64,000 nt of DNA from Streptomyces sp. CB02400 (GCF_001905725.1 NZ_LIWB01000005.1:372001-436000), one strand, 5' to 3'. Shown: positions 17,272 to 27,000, counted from the stretch's first letter. A program made the numbers and translations. The notes: generated by a model from the letters alone, not told the origin.

Positions 17272-18726
17272 ATGACAGCGAGTCCGATGAGCAAGGGGTC
17301 CAATCTTCCCGTCGATGCCCGCGTGGTGCGCGTTGAGCTCGCTTGGGCGGCCGGGGCCGGTGTGCCCGACATCGACGCCTCGGCGCTGCTCCTCACGGAG
17401 GCCGGGCGGGTGCGGGACGACGGGGACTTCGTCTTCTACAACCAGCCTCGTCACACGTCCGGCGCCGTGACGCATCTCGGGAAACAGCGCGGTACGCGGG
17501 ACACGACCGACACCGTGGAGGTGGACCTGGGGGCCGTGGAAGGGGTGGTCGAGCGGATCGTGCTGTGCGCGTCGGCGGACGGCGGGACGTTCGGGCAGGT
17601 GCCGGGACTGGTGCTCAGGCTGCTCGACGCCGGGGCGGGGACCGAGCTGGCCCGGTTCGACATGGCGGCGGGGACGGAGACCGCGTTCATCGGCGGCGAG
17701 TTGTACCGGCGGCAGGGGAAGTGGAAGTTCCGGGCGGTGGGGCAGGGGTACGCCTCCGGGCTCGCGGGCCTGGCCACGGACTTCGGCATCACCGTAGACG
17801 ACGCGCCCCCGGTCGCGTCCGCCTCCCCTGCGGCCGCCACGTCTCCGGTCCCGCCGGCCTCCCCCGCGACCACCGCGACCCCGGTTCCGCCGCCCCCGCC
17901 CGTTCCTCCCGCCGTGCCGCTCGCGCCCGCCCAGCAGCCCGCCGTGCCCCACCCCGGTGCCCCGCGGCTCACCAAGGGCGAGGAGAGGCTGCCCGTCGAC
18001 ATGCGCAAGCGATTGTCGCTGCGCAAGGAGCAGGTGGCGGTCAGTCTGCGCAAGCACGGGGCCGCCGAGGTCACCGCGCGCGTCATCCTCGTACTCGACG
18101 CCTCCGGGTCCATGTCCTTCCTGTACTCCAAGGGGGTCGTGGCCGACGTCGTCGAGCGGATGGCGGCGGTCGCCGCGCAGCTGGACGACGACGGTGAGAT
18201 GCAGGCCTGGACGTTCGCCTCGAACCCGGCCCGGCTGCCGGATCTGCGGCTGGGGGAGCTTCCCGAGTGGCTGCGGCTGCATGTGCGGGTGGGGGAGGTG
18301 GGCCTGTTCCGGCGCGGCCGGAAGAAGGGGCTGGAGCCCAGCCAGGTCGACATGCGGGACGTGGGCATCCAGAACGAGGAGCAGAAGGTCATCGCCGAGG
18401 TGCGGGCGTTCGTCCGGGGCAATCCCGCGTCCGCTCCGACCCTCGTCCTGTTCTTCTCCGACGGTGGCGTCTACCGCAACAAGGAGATCGAGCGCGAGCT
18501 CCGTGAGGCGGTGGAGGAACCGGTCTTCTGGCAGTTCGTGGGGCTGGGCAAGTCCAACTACGGCGTGCTGGAGCGGTTCGACACGCTGCCGGGACGCCGC
18601 GTCGACAACGTCGGGTTCTTCGCCGTCGACGACATCAGCACCGTGCCGGACGCGGAGCTGTACGACCGTCTGCTCTCCGAGTTCCCACAGTGGATCACGG
18701 CCGCGGGACGGGCGGGGATCCTCTGA
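17272..18726 (+). CDS. TerD-domain / von Willebrand factor A fusion protein
   Basis: A 484-residue two-domain protein. An N-terminal TerD stress domain (about 5-190) contains SKGSNLPVD, ending in [21 protein letters not shown] linker of about 60 residues rich in Ala, Pro and Thr joins it to a vWA domain (about 270-480) with the MIDAS motif DASGS starting near residue 276. TerD proteins bind calcium and occur in tellurite/stress gene clusters, often beside vWA proteins; here the two are one chain. A CAGACT -10 box at 17260-17265 lies 6 nt before the ATG, consistent with a leaderless mRNA. Other ter genes are absent nearby. The cellular role is unknown. Confidence 0.85.
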   Translation: MTASPMSKGSNLPVDARVVRVELAWAAGAGVPDIDASALLLTEAGRVRDDGDFVFYNQPRHTSGAVTHLGKQRGTRDTTDTVEVDLGAVEGVVERIVLCASADGGTFGQVPGLVLRLLDAGAGTELARFDMAAGTETAFIGGELYRRQGKWKFRAVGQGYASGLAGLATDFGITVDDAPPVASASPAAATSPVPPASPATTATPVPPPPPVPPAVPLAPAQQPAVPHPGAPRLTKGEERLPVDMRKRLSLRKEQVAVSLRKHGAAEVTARVILVLDASGSMSFLYSKGVVADVVERMAAVAAQLDDDGEMQAWTFASNPARLPDLRLGELPEWLRLHVRVGEVGLFRRGRKKGLEPSQVDMRDVGIQNEEQKVIAEVRAFVRGNPASAPTLVLFFSDGGVYRNKEIERELREAVEEPVFWQFVGLGKSNYGVLERFDTLPGRRVDNVGFFAVDDISTVPDAELYDRLLSEFPQWITAAGRAGIL

Positions 18727-18823
18727 GCCCCGGCCCGACCACCGGACCCGTCATCGGCCCCGCCCGTCCACCCGGCTCGCGCCTCCGTTACGGAGAGCGC
18801 AAGCCGACGGACGGGCCGCCCGG

Positions 18824-19687
18824 CTACTCCGGCTGGTGCTCCGGTCCCCCGAAGTCCGGGCTCGAGTAGTCCGGACTGGAGTAGCTCGGCCGTGTGCCAC
18901 GGGCCGCCCCCTCCTCCGGGCTGGAGAAACCCGGCCGGTCGTACCCCAGGTGCGGGATACGGCTGGTCGGCGGAGGCGGCGCCGTGTGCTGCAGCGCGGT
19001 GGACGTCGCCGGGTCGGTGAGCGCGTCCCGCAGGAACGGCAGGATCCCCCGCTCCAGCAGGGCCTCGCGCCAGGCGTCCCTGGCCAGGGTCACCTCCCCG
19101 TCGAGCTCGTCGTACGGCACGCCGAGCGCCGAGGGCTTGTTGCGCAGCGCGGTGAGCAGCAGGCCCACGGCGGCGACGAGGATGGCGACCGCCGTCACCG
19201 CGCCGAACACCCACCCCGTGGTGAGCATGGTCCGGGCGAACGCGGCGTCGGGGTCGAGCATCCGCAGGACGTAGCCGACGAGCAGGAAGATCGCGGCCGC
19301 GGTTCCGGCCAGGACGGGTGCCAGGACGGCGACGACGGCGACGGCGCCGGCCCCGGTGGTCTCGGCGACCTCTCCCATGGTGGCGGCGAGCCCCATCGCG
19401 TTCGTGCCCGGCTCGGTGGAGCCGGACTCGCGGACGGACGGGGTGGACGACTCCGGTGGCCGGCGCCGTTCCTCGCGGACCTTCACATAGTGCTGGTACT
19501 CGGTCGCCGCGGCCGTCGTGATGATCGCGGTGGCGTTGAGTGCCATCGTGCGCAGTTGTTCCGAGTTGAGCCGCTGTCCGACCGCGGCCAGTTCCGGGTG
19601 GTGTGGTGCGGAGCGCAGCGCCTCATCGAGAATCCGCTGGTATTCCTGGCGGTCCTCGCTCAGCAGGTGCTGCGGAACGCTGTTCAT
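18824..19687 (-). CDS. Membrane protein of unknown function with YSSPD repeats
   Basis: A 287-residue protein with a soluble N-terminal helical region, two or three hydrophobic segments around residues 115-190 (AVAVVAVLAPVLAGTAAAIFL and a later VTAVAILVAAVGLLLTAL) and a Pro/Ser/Tyr-rich tail. The tail repeats YSSPD (SYSSPDYSSPDFGGP). I do not recognise the family. The second of two ATGs (19687) is chosen because GGGGG lies six bases before it. It is convergent with the TerD-vWA gene and downstream of no clear partner. Confidence 0.7.
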   Translation of the reverse strand: MNSVPQHLLSEDRQEYQRILDEALRSAPHHPELAAVGQRLNSEQLRTMALNATAIITTAAATEYQHYVKVREERRRPPESSTPSVRESGSTEPGTNAMGLAATMGEVAETTGAGAVAVVAVLAPVLAGTAAAIFLLVGYVLRMLDPDAAFARTMLTTGWVFGAVTAVAILVAAVGLLLTALRNKPSALGVPYDELDGEVTLARDAWREALLERGILPFLRDALTDPATSTALQHTAPPPPTSRIPHLGYDRPGFSSPEEGAARGTRPSYSSPDYSSPDFGGPEHQPE

Positions 19688-19840
19688 GTGCATCCCCCGA
19701 TGCTCCGTAGGGCTTGGGGCTCGGCATGCTGACGAGCCGTCGGGCAGAAACGGAGGGGAGCCTGCTACGGATAAGCCGATGGTAGAGCGGTGACGGCGCG
19801 CGGTGACAGGGGGTTTACCGAAATTGGCACGTGCACGGGG

Positions 19841-19876
19841 CGGTTGCGGGCCGCACGGTCACGGCCCGCTGAACCG
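19841..19876 (-). terminator. Hairpin terminator of the metallophosphoesterase gene
   Basis: An 8-bp GCGGGCCG/CGGCCCGC stem (19846-19853 with 19862-19869) is extended by CGGTT/AACCG (19841-19845 with 19872-19876) across a 2-nt bulge. It begins right after the stop codon on the minus strand. Confidence 0.7.
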
Positions 19877-20953
19877 TCAGATGCCCAGCGGCAGTTGCTG
19901 GACCAGCAGTTTTCCGGCCATGGTGACCCCGCCGTCCATCGCGATGGCGAGTCCGTCGGCGTAGACATGAGGTCCGGTGACCACGGGGCCGCTGTCGTCC
20001 TCGCCGTCCTCGGAACCGACCTGGCCCGTCAGATAGGGGATCGGGCTGTGGCCGTGAACGATCCGGGTGCCGCCGTACGTATCCAGCAGGGAGCGCACCG
20101 CGTCGGCGCCGCCCTCGTCGCGGAAGGAGAACCGCTTGGTGAACTTGCGGAACAGGTCCCAGACCTCGTCGGCGTCGTTGCGGGTGAGTGCCTCGCGGAC
20201 GGTGTCGTTGACCTCTTCGATGGAGCGGCCGTAGTCGAGGTAGGCGGTGGTGTCGGAGTGCAGCAGCAGATGGCCGTCGACCTCCTCGACGGCGTCGAGA
20301 CGGGACATCCACTGCAGGTGGTGGTCCTGGAGGCGGTCCATGTCGGTCTTCTGCCCACCGTTGAGCAGCCAGGCCGCCTGGAAGGTGGCGGTGCCCGCGC
20401 CGGAGTTGACGGGGGTGTCGCCGAACCGCTTGGCGCCGAGCAGCAGCAGCTCGTGGTTGCCCATGAGGGCCTTGCAGTAGCCGCCGGCGGCGGCGGCCTC
20501 GGCGGACAGCCGCATCACGAGGTCGATGACGCCGATGCCGTCCGGGCCGCGGTCGGTGAAGTCGCCGAGGAACCACAGCCGCGCGGTGCCGGCGCACCAC
20601 TGGCCCGCCGAGTCGAGCAGGCCCTGCTCCTGGAGGGCGGCCACCAGCTCGTCGAGGTAGCCGTGGACGTCACCGACCACGTACAGCGGTCCCTGGCCGG
20701 TGACGGGCTGCGGGGCGGGGACGGACGCGGGGTCGACGGTCACCTGAACAGTGTCACCCCGATTGATGACGGGGAGGTCCCGCTGGGTGGGCGTGTATCC
20801 CTCCGGGTAGGTCTCCTCGGAGGGCGGGACGACGTCGCCGGGGTGCGTGCTCTGGGCGTACGGACCGGTCTCGTGGACGTACGCGGGTACCCGGAAGTCG
20901 CGCAACGTCGCCGTCCGCTCCACCTCGGGTCCCTGACCGGCCCCCTGAGTCAT
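19877..20953 (-). CDS. Calcineurin-like metallophosphoesterase (PPP-type)
   Basis: A 358-residue metal-dependent phosphatase. Its motifs are in canonical order: VVGDVHGYLDEL, FLGDFTDRGPDG, MGNHELLLL and IVHGHSPIPY, which supply the Asp, Asn and His ligands of the dinuclear centre. It resembles bacterial PPP protein phosphatases and diadenosine tetraphosphatases. The first 90 residues before the domain are not assigned. The start at 20953 (MTQGAG) follows GGAGGGG closely. It stands alone and ends in a hairpin. Confidence 0.85.
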   Translation of the reverse strand: MTQGAGQGPEVERTATLRDFRVPAYVHETGPYAQSTHPGDVVPPSEETYPEGYTPTQRDLPVINRGDTVQVTVDPASVPAPQPVTGQGPLYVVGDVHGYLDELVAALQEQGLLDSAGQWCAGTARLWFLGDFTDRGPDGIGVIDLVMRLSAEAAAAGGYCKALMGNHELLLLGAKRFGDTPVNSGAGTATFQAAWLLNGGQKTDMDRLQDHHLQWMSRLDAVEEVDGHLLLHSDTTAYLDYGRSIEEVNDTVREALTRNDADEVWDLFRKFTKRFSFRDEGGADAVRSLLDTYGGTRIVHGHSPIPYLTGQVGSEDGEDDSGPVVTGPHVYADGLAIAMDGGVTMAGKLLVQQLPLGI

Positions 20954-21556
20954 CGACCCCTCCACCATCGCGCCGCTTCTGCACCGCGTCGGACTGCCTG
21001 GTCGCAGCGGCCCGCGGTGTCGTGGGCCCATCATAGGAATGCGGATCGCGCCGTGTGATGACCCAGGGGTGGTGAATCAGAGCAAGACTCCGGTTCACCG
21101 CGGCTTTCGCCCCGTTTGAGTGGGTCTTCGTCCGCCCTGGACCCGCCCCTGCCACGCGCCTTCCGCCAGTGACCGGCCACCACCGTGTTCCGTGGGCCCG
21201 CCCATTTCTCCCGGAGGGGCGACCGGAGAGCCCTTTCGTTCCACTCCTCCAGGGGGCGCCGCGAAACTGCCACTTCCCCCCTCCGGAAGCGGAAGCTCCA
21301 CGCGCTCCGACCGCGATACGCCCCACCCGGGCCCCTGCACCCCGACCACCAGGGCTCCCGCAGGCGCCCGTCCACGGGGGTGGGATGTGGTGGTGCGGCG
21401 GAGGCCGCCGCTTACCCGGTTCCCACCCCGGTTCACTGTGGCGGCACGGCACGGGCCCGACTGCGGCGGCCTCGCCGCACCACCACACCCCCGACCCCAC
21501 GACGCACCCCCACGCGGGCTCCCGCGTCACGAGCGCTCCGGCACGCCCTCCCCGCC
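20954..21556. other. 600-bp intergenic region with structured DNA
   Basis: Between the metallophosphoesterase start and the LacI stop I see no convincing gene. The region carries the metallophosphoesterase promoter and, in its right half, a long imperfect inverted repeat (21386-21487). The remaining sequence is rich in short CCGGAG/CTCCGG palindromes. Confidence 0.5.
21386..21487. repeat. Long inverted repeat, ~25 bp arms, 51-nt loop
   Basis: Arms 21386-21411 and 21463-21487 are complementary over 25 bp with one extra G in the left arm. The element lies 70 bp past the LacI stop on the minus strand, so it may be its terminator, but it is much larger than needed. The loop contains a direct repeat of CCCGGTTC. 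Confidence 0.65.
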
Positions 21557-22669
21557 TCACGACCCCTTCGGCGACCTCGGCGGACTGACCGTCGTACGGG
21601 GCGGACGCCGCTGCGAGGAGGTCCGCACGATCAGCTCGGTCGGTATGACCTGCTCCACCGGCTGGTCCGAGTCGACCCCCTCGATGGCGTCGATGAGCAG
21701 CTGGATCACCGCCGTGCCGATGCGGCGCGGTTTGAGGGAGAGCGTGGTGACGGGCGGCTCGGTGTTGGCGTAGACCGTGGACTCGCTGCAGCAGACGAGC
21801 AGCAGGTCGTCCGGGACGCGCAGGCCGTAGCGGCGGGCGGCGGCGAGCAGATCGGTGCCGTTCGGATCGAACAGGCCGTAGACGGCGTCGGGCCGGTCGG
21901 GGCGGGCGAGCAGCCGGTCGGCGGCGACGGCGCCCGCGCACGGATCGTGCGCCGGGTAGGCCTCGTAGACCGGGTCCTGGCCCACGCGCTCGCACCAGCG
22001 CAGATACGCGGTGGTCGACAGGTGGGTGTACGTGTCGGTGGTGGTGCCGGTGAGCAGGCCGATGCGGCGGGCGCCGGCGTCGGCGAGGTGGTCGAGGATG
22101 CCCGTCACGGCGGCCTCGTGGTCGTTGTCGACCCAGGCCGTGACCGGCAGCGAGCCGGCCGGGCGGCCGTCGGAGACGACCGGTAAGCCCTGGCGGACCA
22201 GCTCGCTGACGACCGGGTCCTGGTCGGAGGGGTCGATGACGACCGTGCCGTCCAGGGCGACGTTGGACCACACGTCGTGGCGGGAGGTCGCGGGCAGGAT
22301 GACGAGGGCGTAGCCGCGGGCGAGCGCGGCGGAGGTGGCGGCGCGCGCCATCTCGGCGAAGTACGCGAACTCGGTGAAGGTGAAAGGTTCATCCCCGTAC
22401 GTCGTCACGGTCAGGCCGATGAGTCCGGACTTCCCGGTGCGGAGCGTACGGGCGGCGGCCGAGGGGCGGTACCCCAGTCTGTCGGCCACCTCGCGGACGT
22501 GGCGCCGGGTGGCGTCCGGGAGCCTGCCCTTGCCGTTGAGGGCGTCGGAGACGGTCGTGATGGAGACTCCGGCGGCGGCGGCCACGTCCCTGATGCCCGC
22601 TCGTTCCGGCCGGCTGCTTCGGCGTGAGGTATCCGCGCGGCTCACCTGGTGCTTCCCTGCTGCTGTCAT
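21557..22669 (-). CDS. LacI family transcriptional regulator, TTA-containing
   Basis: A 370-residue LacI/GalR-type repressor. The helix-turn-helix is IRDVAAAAGVSITTVSDALNG near residues 25-45, with the hinge VADRLGYRPSAAARTLRTGKS, followed by a periplasmic-binding-like sugar domain. Codon 162 (plus-strand 22184-22186) is TTA, making translation dependent on bldA tRNA. The ATG at 22669 lacks a ribosome site; a GTG at 22645, eight codons in, follows AGGGAAG and may be the true start. No sugar operon is adjacent, so the effector is unknown. From memory the S. coelicolor counterpart is rstP. Confidence 0.9.
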   Translation of the reverse strand: MTAAGKHQVSRADTSRRSSRPERAGIRDVAAAAGVSITTVSDALNGKGRLPDATRRHVREVADRLGYRPSAAARTLRTGKSGLIGLTVTTYGDEPFTFTEFAYFAEMARAATSAALARGYALVILPATSRHDVWSNVALDGTVVIDPSDQDPVVSELVRQGLPVVSDGRPAGSLPVTAWVDNDHEAAVTGILDHLADAGARRIGLLTGTTTDTYTHLSTTAYLRWCERVGQDPVYEAYPAHDPCAGAVAADRLLARPDRPDAVYGLFDPNGTDLLAAARRYGLRVPDDLLLVCCSESTVYANTEPPVTTLSLKPRRIGTAVIQLLIDAIEGVDSDQPVEQVIPTELIVRTSSQRRPPRTTVSPPRSPKGS

Positions 22670-23110
22670 GGCGAGCCGATAGTAGGGCTCATGCGGTGGG
22701 GTAGGGCGGACGCATATGCACGCGTTGACAGGCACGTTTCTGCATGATCGTTTAGAGTCAATTGCCTTGGAAATAAAGGGCGTTGAACGTTCCCATGCCA
22801 GGAGCTGACGTGTCGGCGCATGCGAGCCTGCCGTGGGTGCGATGTTGCGAAGAGGTCTCAACTCACCTGCACGGGGGACGCGCGCCACGGCGCAAGCCAC
22901 CGGCGCATAGATATATGTACAGCGCGCCCCTGGCCCGCACGCCATTCGTACACCTTCGGGTTATGTTGCCCTTGTTGCCGCTGTGACGTATGAGGCAGGC
23001 GTGAGCATCAGCCGCTCCTCTACGCAGCGGCGCCGAATCCTCTTAAGGTGAGCAGTATTGGATGTCGGCGGCGGACACGGGTGCCGCCGGTCTTCGCGAG
23101 GAGGACTGCG
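22670..23110. promoter_or_regulatory. Divergent LacI / aminotransferase intergenic region
   Basis: This 440-bp gap is notably A+T-rich around 22720-22800 and 22900-22925. It contains TTGACA near 22724, the palindrome GAACGTTC at 22785-22792 with a central CG typical of LacI-family operators, and an AGATATATGTAC stretch near 22910. No gene is convincing. Promoters for both flanking genes are presumably here. Confidence 0.4.
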
Positions 23111-24190
23111 GTGAGCGAGACGAGCCCCAAGCTGCGCGCCGAGCTGGAGGGGATCCCCACGTACAAGCCGGGCAAGCCGGCGGCGGCCGACGGACCGGTG
23201 GCGTACAAGCTGTCCTCCAACGAGAACCCCTATCCGCCGCTGCCGGGCGTGATGGAGACCGTGACGGCCGCGGCCTCCTCCTTCAACCGGTACCCGGACA
23301 TGGCCTGTACGGCGCTGATGGCCGAGCTGTCCGAGCGCTTCGGCGTCCCGGTGTCCCACGTGGCCACCGGCACCGGATCGGTCGGTGTCGCCCAGCAGCT
23401 GGTGCAGGCCACGGCGGGCCCGGGCGACGAGGTGATCTACGCCTGGCGGTCCTTCGAGGCGTACCCGATCATCACGCAGATCAGCGGTGCCACCTCGGTC
23501 AAGGTGCCGCTGACCCCGGGCGATGTGCACGACCTGGACGCGATGGCCGAGGCGATCACCGACCGGACCCGGCTCGTCTTCGTCTGCAACCCCAACAACC
23601 CGACCGGCACGGTCGTACGGCGGGCCGAGCTGGAGCGCTTCCTCGACCGGGTGCCGGGCGATGTCCTGGTGGTGCTCGACGAGGCCTACCGCGAGTTCAT
23701 CCGGGACACCGAGGTGCCGGACGGCGTCGAGATCTACCGCGAGCGGCCCAACGTCTGCGTCCTGCGGACCTTCTCCAAGGCGTACGGCCTGGCGGGGCTG
23801 CGCGTCGGCTTCGCCATCGCCCACGAGCCGGTGGCGGCGGCGCTGCGCAAGACGGCGGTGCCGTTCGGGGTGAGCCAGATCGCGCAGGACGCGGCGATCG
23901 CCTCGCTGCGCGCCGAGGACGAGTTGATCGGCCGGGTCGGCTCGCTGGTCTGTGAGCGCAACCGCGTGATGGACGCGCTGCGGGACCAGGGCTGGACGGT
24001 GCCCGAGACGCAGGCCAACTTCGTCTGGCTGCGGCTGGGGGAGCGCACGGTGCCGTTCGCTCAGGCGTGCGAGCAGGCGGGTGTGGTCGTCCGGCCGTTC
24101 CCCGGGGAGGGCGTGCGGGTCACGGTCGGCGAGACCGAGGCGAACGACATCTTCCTGAAGGTGGCGGAAGGCTTCCGCAGGCAGCTCTGA
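23111..24190 (+). CDS. hisC: Histidinol-phosphate-type / aromatic aminotransferase
   Basis: A 359-residue PLP-dependent class I/II aminotransferase. It shows [35 protein letters not shown] and the PLP-lysine segment [16 protein letters not shown], all typical of HisC. The enzyme may convert imidazole acetol phosphate to histidinol phosphate, but second HisC-like copies in actinobacteria often act on phenylpyruvate or aromatic keto acids. No his operon is adjacent, favouring the aromatic role; pheA lies 20 kb away. GTG at 23111 follows GAGGAGGA. Confidence 0.88.
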   Translation: MSETSPKLRAELEGIPTYKPGKPAAADGPVAYKLSSNENPYPPLPGVMETVTAAASSFNRYPDMACTALMAELSERFGVPVSHVATGTGSVGVAQQLVQATAGPGDEVIYAWRSFEAYPIITQISGATSVKVPLTPGDVHDLDAMAEAITDRTRLVFVCNPNNPTGTVVRRAELERFLDRVPGDVLVVLDEAYREFIRDTEVPDGVEIYRERPNVCVLRTFSKAYGLAGLRVGFAIAHEPVAAALRKTAVPFGVSQIAQDAAIASLRAEDELIGRVGSLVCERNRVMDALRDQGWTVPETQANFVWLRLGERTVPFAQACEQAGVVVRPFPGEGVRVTVGETEANDIFLKVAEGFRRQL

Positions 24191-24312
24191 CCGGCGTGCA
24201 CGTCCAGGCGGTCGGTGGCTTGTCCGCCGGCCGCCTTCGTGTGTGCCGGAAGTGCGCGCAGAGGGGTTGACGTCACAGGGGACCCCCCTTCCCGGTCAGG
24301 AAAGCAGTAGGT

Positions 24313-24345
24313 CATAATTGCTTGTGAATGTGAACGCGTTCACAA
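24313..24345 (+). promoter_or_regulatory. Rex operator and promoter region of cydABDC
   Basis: TGTGAACGCGTTCACA at 24329-24344 is an exact match to the 16-bp Rex operator form known from the S. coelicolor cyd promoter, where the NADH-sensing repressor Rex binds. An outer pair TTGTGAA/TTCACAA (24322-24328 and 24339-24345) overlaps it. CATAAT at 24313-24318 could be the -10 box, putting the transcript start at the operator. Confidence 0.92.
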
Positions 24346-24450
24346 GCACATCCCGTTTTCTTCCGAGATGTCGGGGACTTCCCCCGAGGTGCCGAGGACG
24401 AACGGGATCAAGCAGGCCGCCGCGACCACGGCGAAGTAAGGAGCGACGAC

Positions 24451-25956
24451 GTGGATCTGGCTCTGGCGCCGGAGACCCTGGCGCGATGGCAGTTCGGTAT
24501 CACCACCGTCTACCACTTCCTCTTCGTTCCCCTGACGATCTCGCTCGCCGCCCTCACCGCGGGGCTGCAGACCGCCTGGGTGCGCACGGAGAAGGAGAAG
24601 TACCTCAAGGCGACGAAGTTCTGGGGCAAGCTCTTCCTGATCAACATCGCGATGGGTGTGGTCACCGGCATCGTGCAGGAGTTCCAGTTCGGCATGAACT
24701 GGTCCGACTACTCGCGGTTCGTCGGTGACGTCTTCGGTGCCCCGCTCGCCTTCGAGGCCCTGATCGCCTTCTTCTTCGAGTCCACCTTCATCGGCCTGTG
24801 GATCTTCGGCTGGGACAAGCTGCCCAAGAGGATCCACCTGGCCTGCATCTGGATGGTCTCGATCGGCACCCTGCTGTCGGCGTACTTCATCCTCGCCGCC
24901 AACTCCTGGATGCAGCACCCGGTCGGCTACCGGATCAACGAGGAGAAGGGCCGCGCCGAACTCACCGACTTCTGGCTGGTGCTCACCCAGAACACCACCC
25001 TCAACCAGGTCTTCCACAGCTTCTCGGCGGCCTTCCTGACCGGCGGCGCCTTCATGGTGGGCATCGCGGCCTTCCACCTGATGCGCAAGAAGCACATCCC
25101 CGTGATGCGGACCTCGCTCCGGCTCGGCCTGGTCACCCTGGCCGTCGGCGGTCTGTTCACCGCGATCAGCGGCGACACCCTCGGCAAGGTCATGTACGAG
25201 CAGCAGCCGATGAAGATGGCCGCCGCCGAGGCCCTGTGGGACGGCGAGGAACCGGCACCGTTCTCCGTGTTCGCCTACGGCGACGTCGACAAGGGCCACA
25301 ACAAGGTCGCCCTGGAGATCCCCGGCCTGCTGTCCTTCCTCGCCCACAGCGACTTCGATTCGTACGTGCCCGGCATCAACGACACCAACGAGGCCCTCCA
25401 GGAGAAGTTCGGCCCCGGCGACTACAAGCCCATCGTCCCGGTCGCCTACTGGGGCTTCCGCTGGATGATCGGCTTCGGCATGGCCTCCTTCTCGCTCGGC
25501 CTCCTCGGCCTGTGGCTCACCCGCAAGAAGTTCCTGCTCCCGGCCGCCCACCGCACCGGCGAGGACGAGGTCCCGCACCTGGTGCTGCTGAAGCAGCCCC
25601 TCGGCTCCCGGCTCACCCGGCTGTACTGGCTCCTCGCGCTGTGGACCATGGCGTTCCCGCTGATCGCCAACGCCTGGGGCTGGATCTTCACCGAGATGGG
25701 CCGGCAGCCCTGGGTGGTCTACGGAGTGATGCGGACCGAGGACGCGGTCTCCCCCGGTGTGTCCACGGCCGAGGTCATCATCTCGATGTCCGTCTTCACC
25801 CTGCTCTACGCCGTCCTGGCCGTCATCGAGGTCAGGCTGCTCGCCAAGTACGTCAAGGCGGGCCCGCCCGAGCTCGGCGAGTCCGACCTCAACCCGCCCA
25901 AGAAGCTCGGCGGCGACCACCGTGACGCCGACCGGCCGATGGCCTTCTCGTACTAG
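24451..25956 (+). CDS. cydA: Cytochrome bd ubiquinol/menaquinol oxidase subunit I
   Basis: A 501-residue integral membrane subunit carrying hemes b558, b595 and d. It oxidises menaquinol and reduces oxygen to water at high affinity. The heme-ligand His22 lies in TTVYHFLFVP, a second conserved His in NQVFHSFSAAF near 188, and QEFQFGMNW is the family signature before the quinol site. The GTG start follows AAGGAG. It is first gene of cydA-cydB-cydDC behind a Rex operator, so it should be induced when oxygen falls and NADH rises. Confidence 0.97.
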   Translation: MDLALAPETLARWQFGITTVYHFLFVPLTISLAALTAGLQTAWVRTEKEKYLKATKFWGKLFLINIAMGVVTGIVQEFQFGMNWSDYSRFVGDVFGAPLAFEALIAFFFESTFIGLWIFGWDKLPKRIHLACIWMVSIGTLLSAYFILAANSWMQHPVGYRINEEKGRAELTDFWLVLTQNTTLNQVFHSFSAAFLTGGAFMVGIAAFHLMRKKHIPVMRTSLRLGLVTLAVGGLFTAISGDTLGKVMYEQQPMKMAAAEALWDGEEPAPFSVFAYGDVDKGHNKVALEIPGLLSFLAHSDFDSYVPGINDTNEALQEKFGPGDYKPIVPVAYWGFRWMIGFGMASFSLGLLGLWLTRKKFLLPAAHRTGEDEVPHLVLLKQPLGSRLTRLYWLLALWTMAFPLIANAWGWIFTEMGRQPWVVYGVMRTEDAVSPGVSTAEVIISMSVFTLLYAVLAVIEVRLLAKYVKAGPPELGESDLNPPKKLGGDHRDADRPMAFSY

Positions 25957-25976
25957 GCAGAGGGAGCCGCACCGTC

Positions 25977-26981
25977 ATGGAACTGCACGACGTCTGGTTC
26001 GTCCTGATCGCCGTCCTGTGGACCGGCTACTTCTTCCTGGAGGGCTTCGACTTCGGGGTCGGCATCCTCACCCGGCTGCTCGCCCGCGACCGCGCCGAGA
26101 AGCGGGTGCTGATCAACACCATCGGCCCCGTCTGGGACGGCAACGAGGTGTGGCTGCTCACGGCCGGCGGCGCGACCTTCGCCGCCTTCCCCGAGTGGTA
26201 CGCCACCCTCTTCTCCGGCTTCTACCTGCCGCTGCTGCTCATCCTGGTCTGTCTGATCGTCCGCGGTGTCGCCTTCGAGTACCGGGCGAAGCGGCCGGAG
26301 GAGAACTGGCAGCGCAACTGGGAGACAGCGATCTTCTGGACCTCGCTGCTCCCGGCCTTCCTGTGGGGCGTGGCCTTCGGGAACATCGTGCACGGCGTGA
26401 AGATCGACGCCGAGTTCGAGTACGTGGGGAACGTCTGGGACCTGCTCAACCCGTACGCGCTGCTGGGCGGCCTGGTCACCCTGACGCTGTTCACCTTCCA
26501 CGGCACGGTGTTCACGGCGCTGAAGACGGTCGGTGAGATCCGGGAGCGGGCGCGGAGGCTGGCCCTGCGCGTCGGTCTCGTCACCGCCGTACTGGCGTCG
26601 GCCTTCCTGCTGTGGACACAGGCCGACCGCGGCGACGGCACCAGCCTGGTCGCGCTGGTCGTGGCGGTCGCCGCGCTGGTCGCCGCCCTGCTGGCGAACC
26701 AGGCGGGACGCGAAGGATGGTCGTTCACCCTGTCCGGTGTCACCATCGTGGCGGCCGTGGCGATGCTCTTCCTGACGCTGTTCCCGAACGTCATGCCGTC
26801 CACGCTGGACGCCGACTGGAGCCTGACCGTCACCAACGCCTCCTCCAGCCCCTACACCCTGAAGATCATGACCTGGCTCGCGGTGATCGCCACGCCGGTG
26901 GTGCTGCTCTACCAGGGCTGGACGTACTGGGTGTTCCGCAAGCGGATCGGCACCCAGCACATCGCCGATCCCGTGCACTGA
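25977..26981 (+). CDS. cydB: Cytochrome bd oxidase subunit II
   Basis: A 334-residue membrane subunit with about nine helices, containing the N-terminal signature GYFFLEGFDFGVGIL and GPVWDGNEVWLLTAGGATFAAFP (shown in two halves by position, residues about 15-29 and 43-65). It stabilises the heme-binding CydA in the oxidase. It follows cydA by 20 bp and precedes cydDC by 12 bp; the three are one operon. Confidence 0.97.
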   Translation: MELHDVWFVLIAVLWTGYFFLEGFDFGVGILTRLLARDRAEKRVLINTIGPVWDGNEVWLLTAGGATFAAFPEWYATLFSGFYLPLLLILVCLIVRGVAFEYRAKRPEENWQRNWETAIFWTSLLPAFLWGVAFGNIVHGVKIDAEFEYVGNVWDLLNPYALLGGLVTLTLFTFHGTVFTALKTVGEIRERARRLALRVGLVTAVLASAFLLWTQADRGDGTSLVALVVAVAALVAALLANQAGREGWSFTLSGVTIVAAVAMLFLTLFPNVMPSTLDADWSLTVTNASSSPYTLKIMTWLAVIATPVVLLYQGWTYWVFRKRIGTQHIADPVH

Positions 26982-26986
26982 GGTGT

Positions 26987-27000
26987 GTTTCACGTGAAAC
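26987..27000. other. parS site (perfect) overlapping the cydDC start
   Basis: GTTTCACGTGAAAC lies across the junction of cydB and cydDC. Its central GTG (26994-26996) is the likely cydDC start codon, so the ParB site and the translation start share bases. Confidence 0.93.

Noticed and set aside
21095..21436. A 113-codon minus-strand frame in the LacI-downstream gap
   Set aside because: No ribosome site, no recognisable domain, and it overlaps the inverted repeat.
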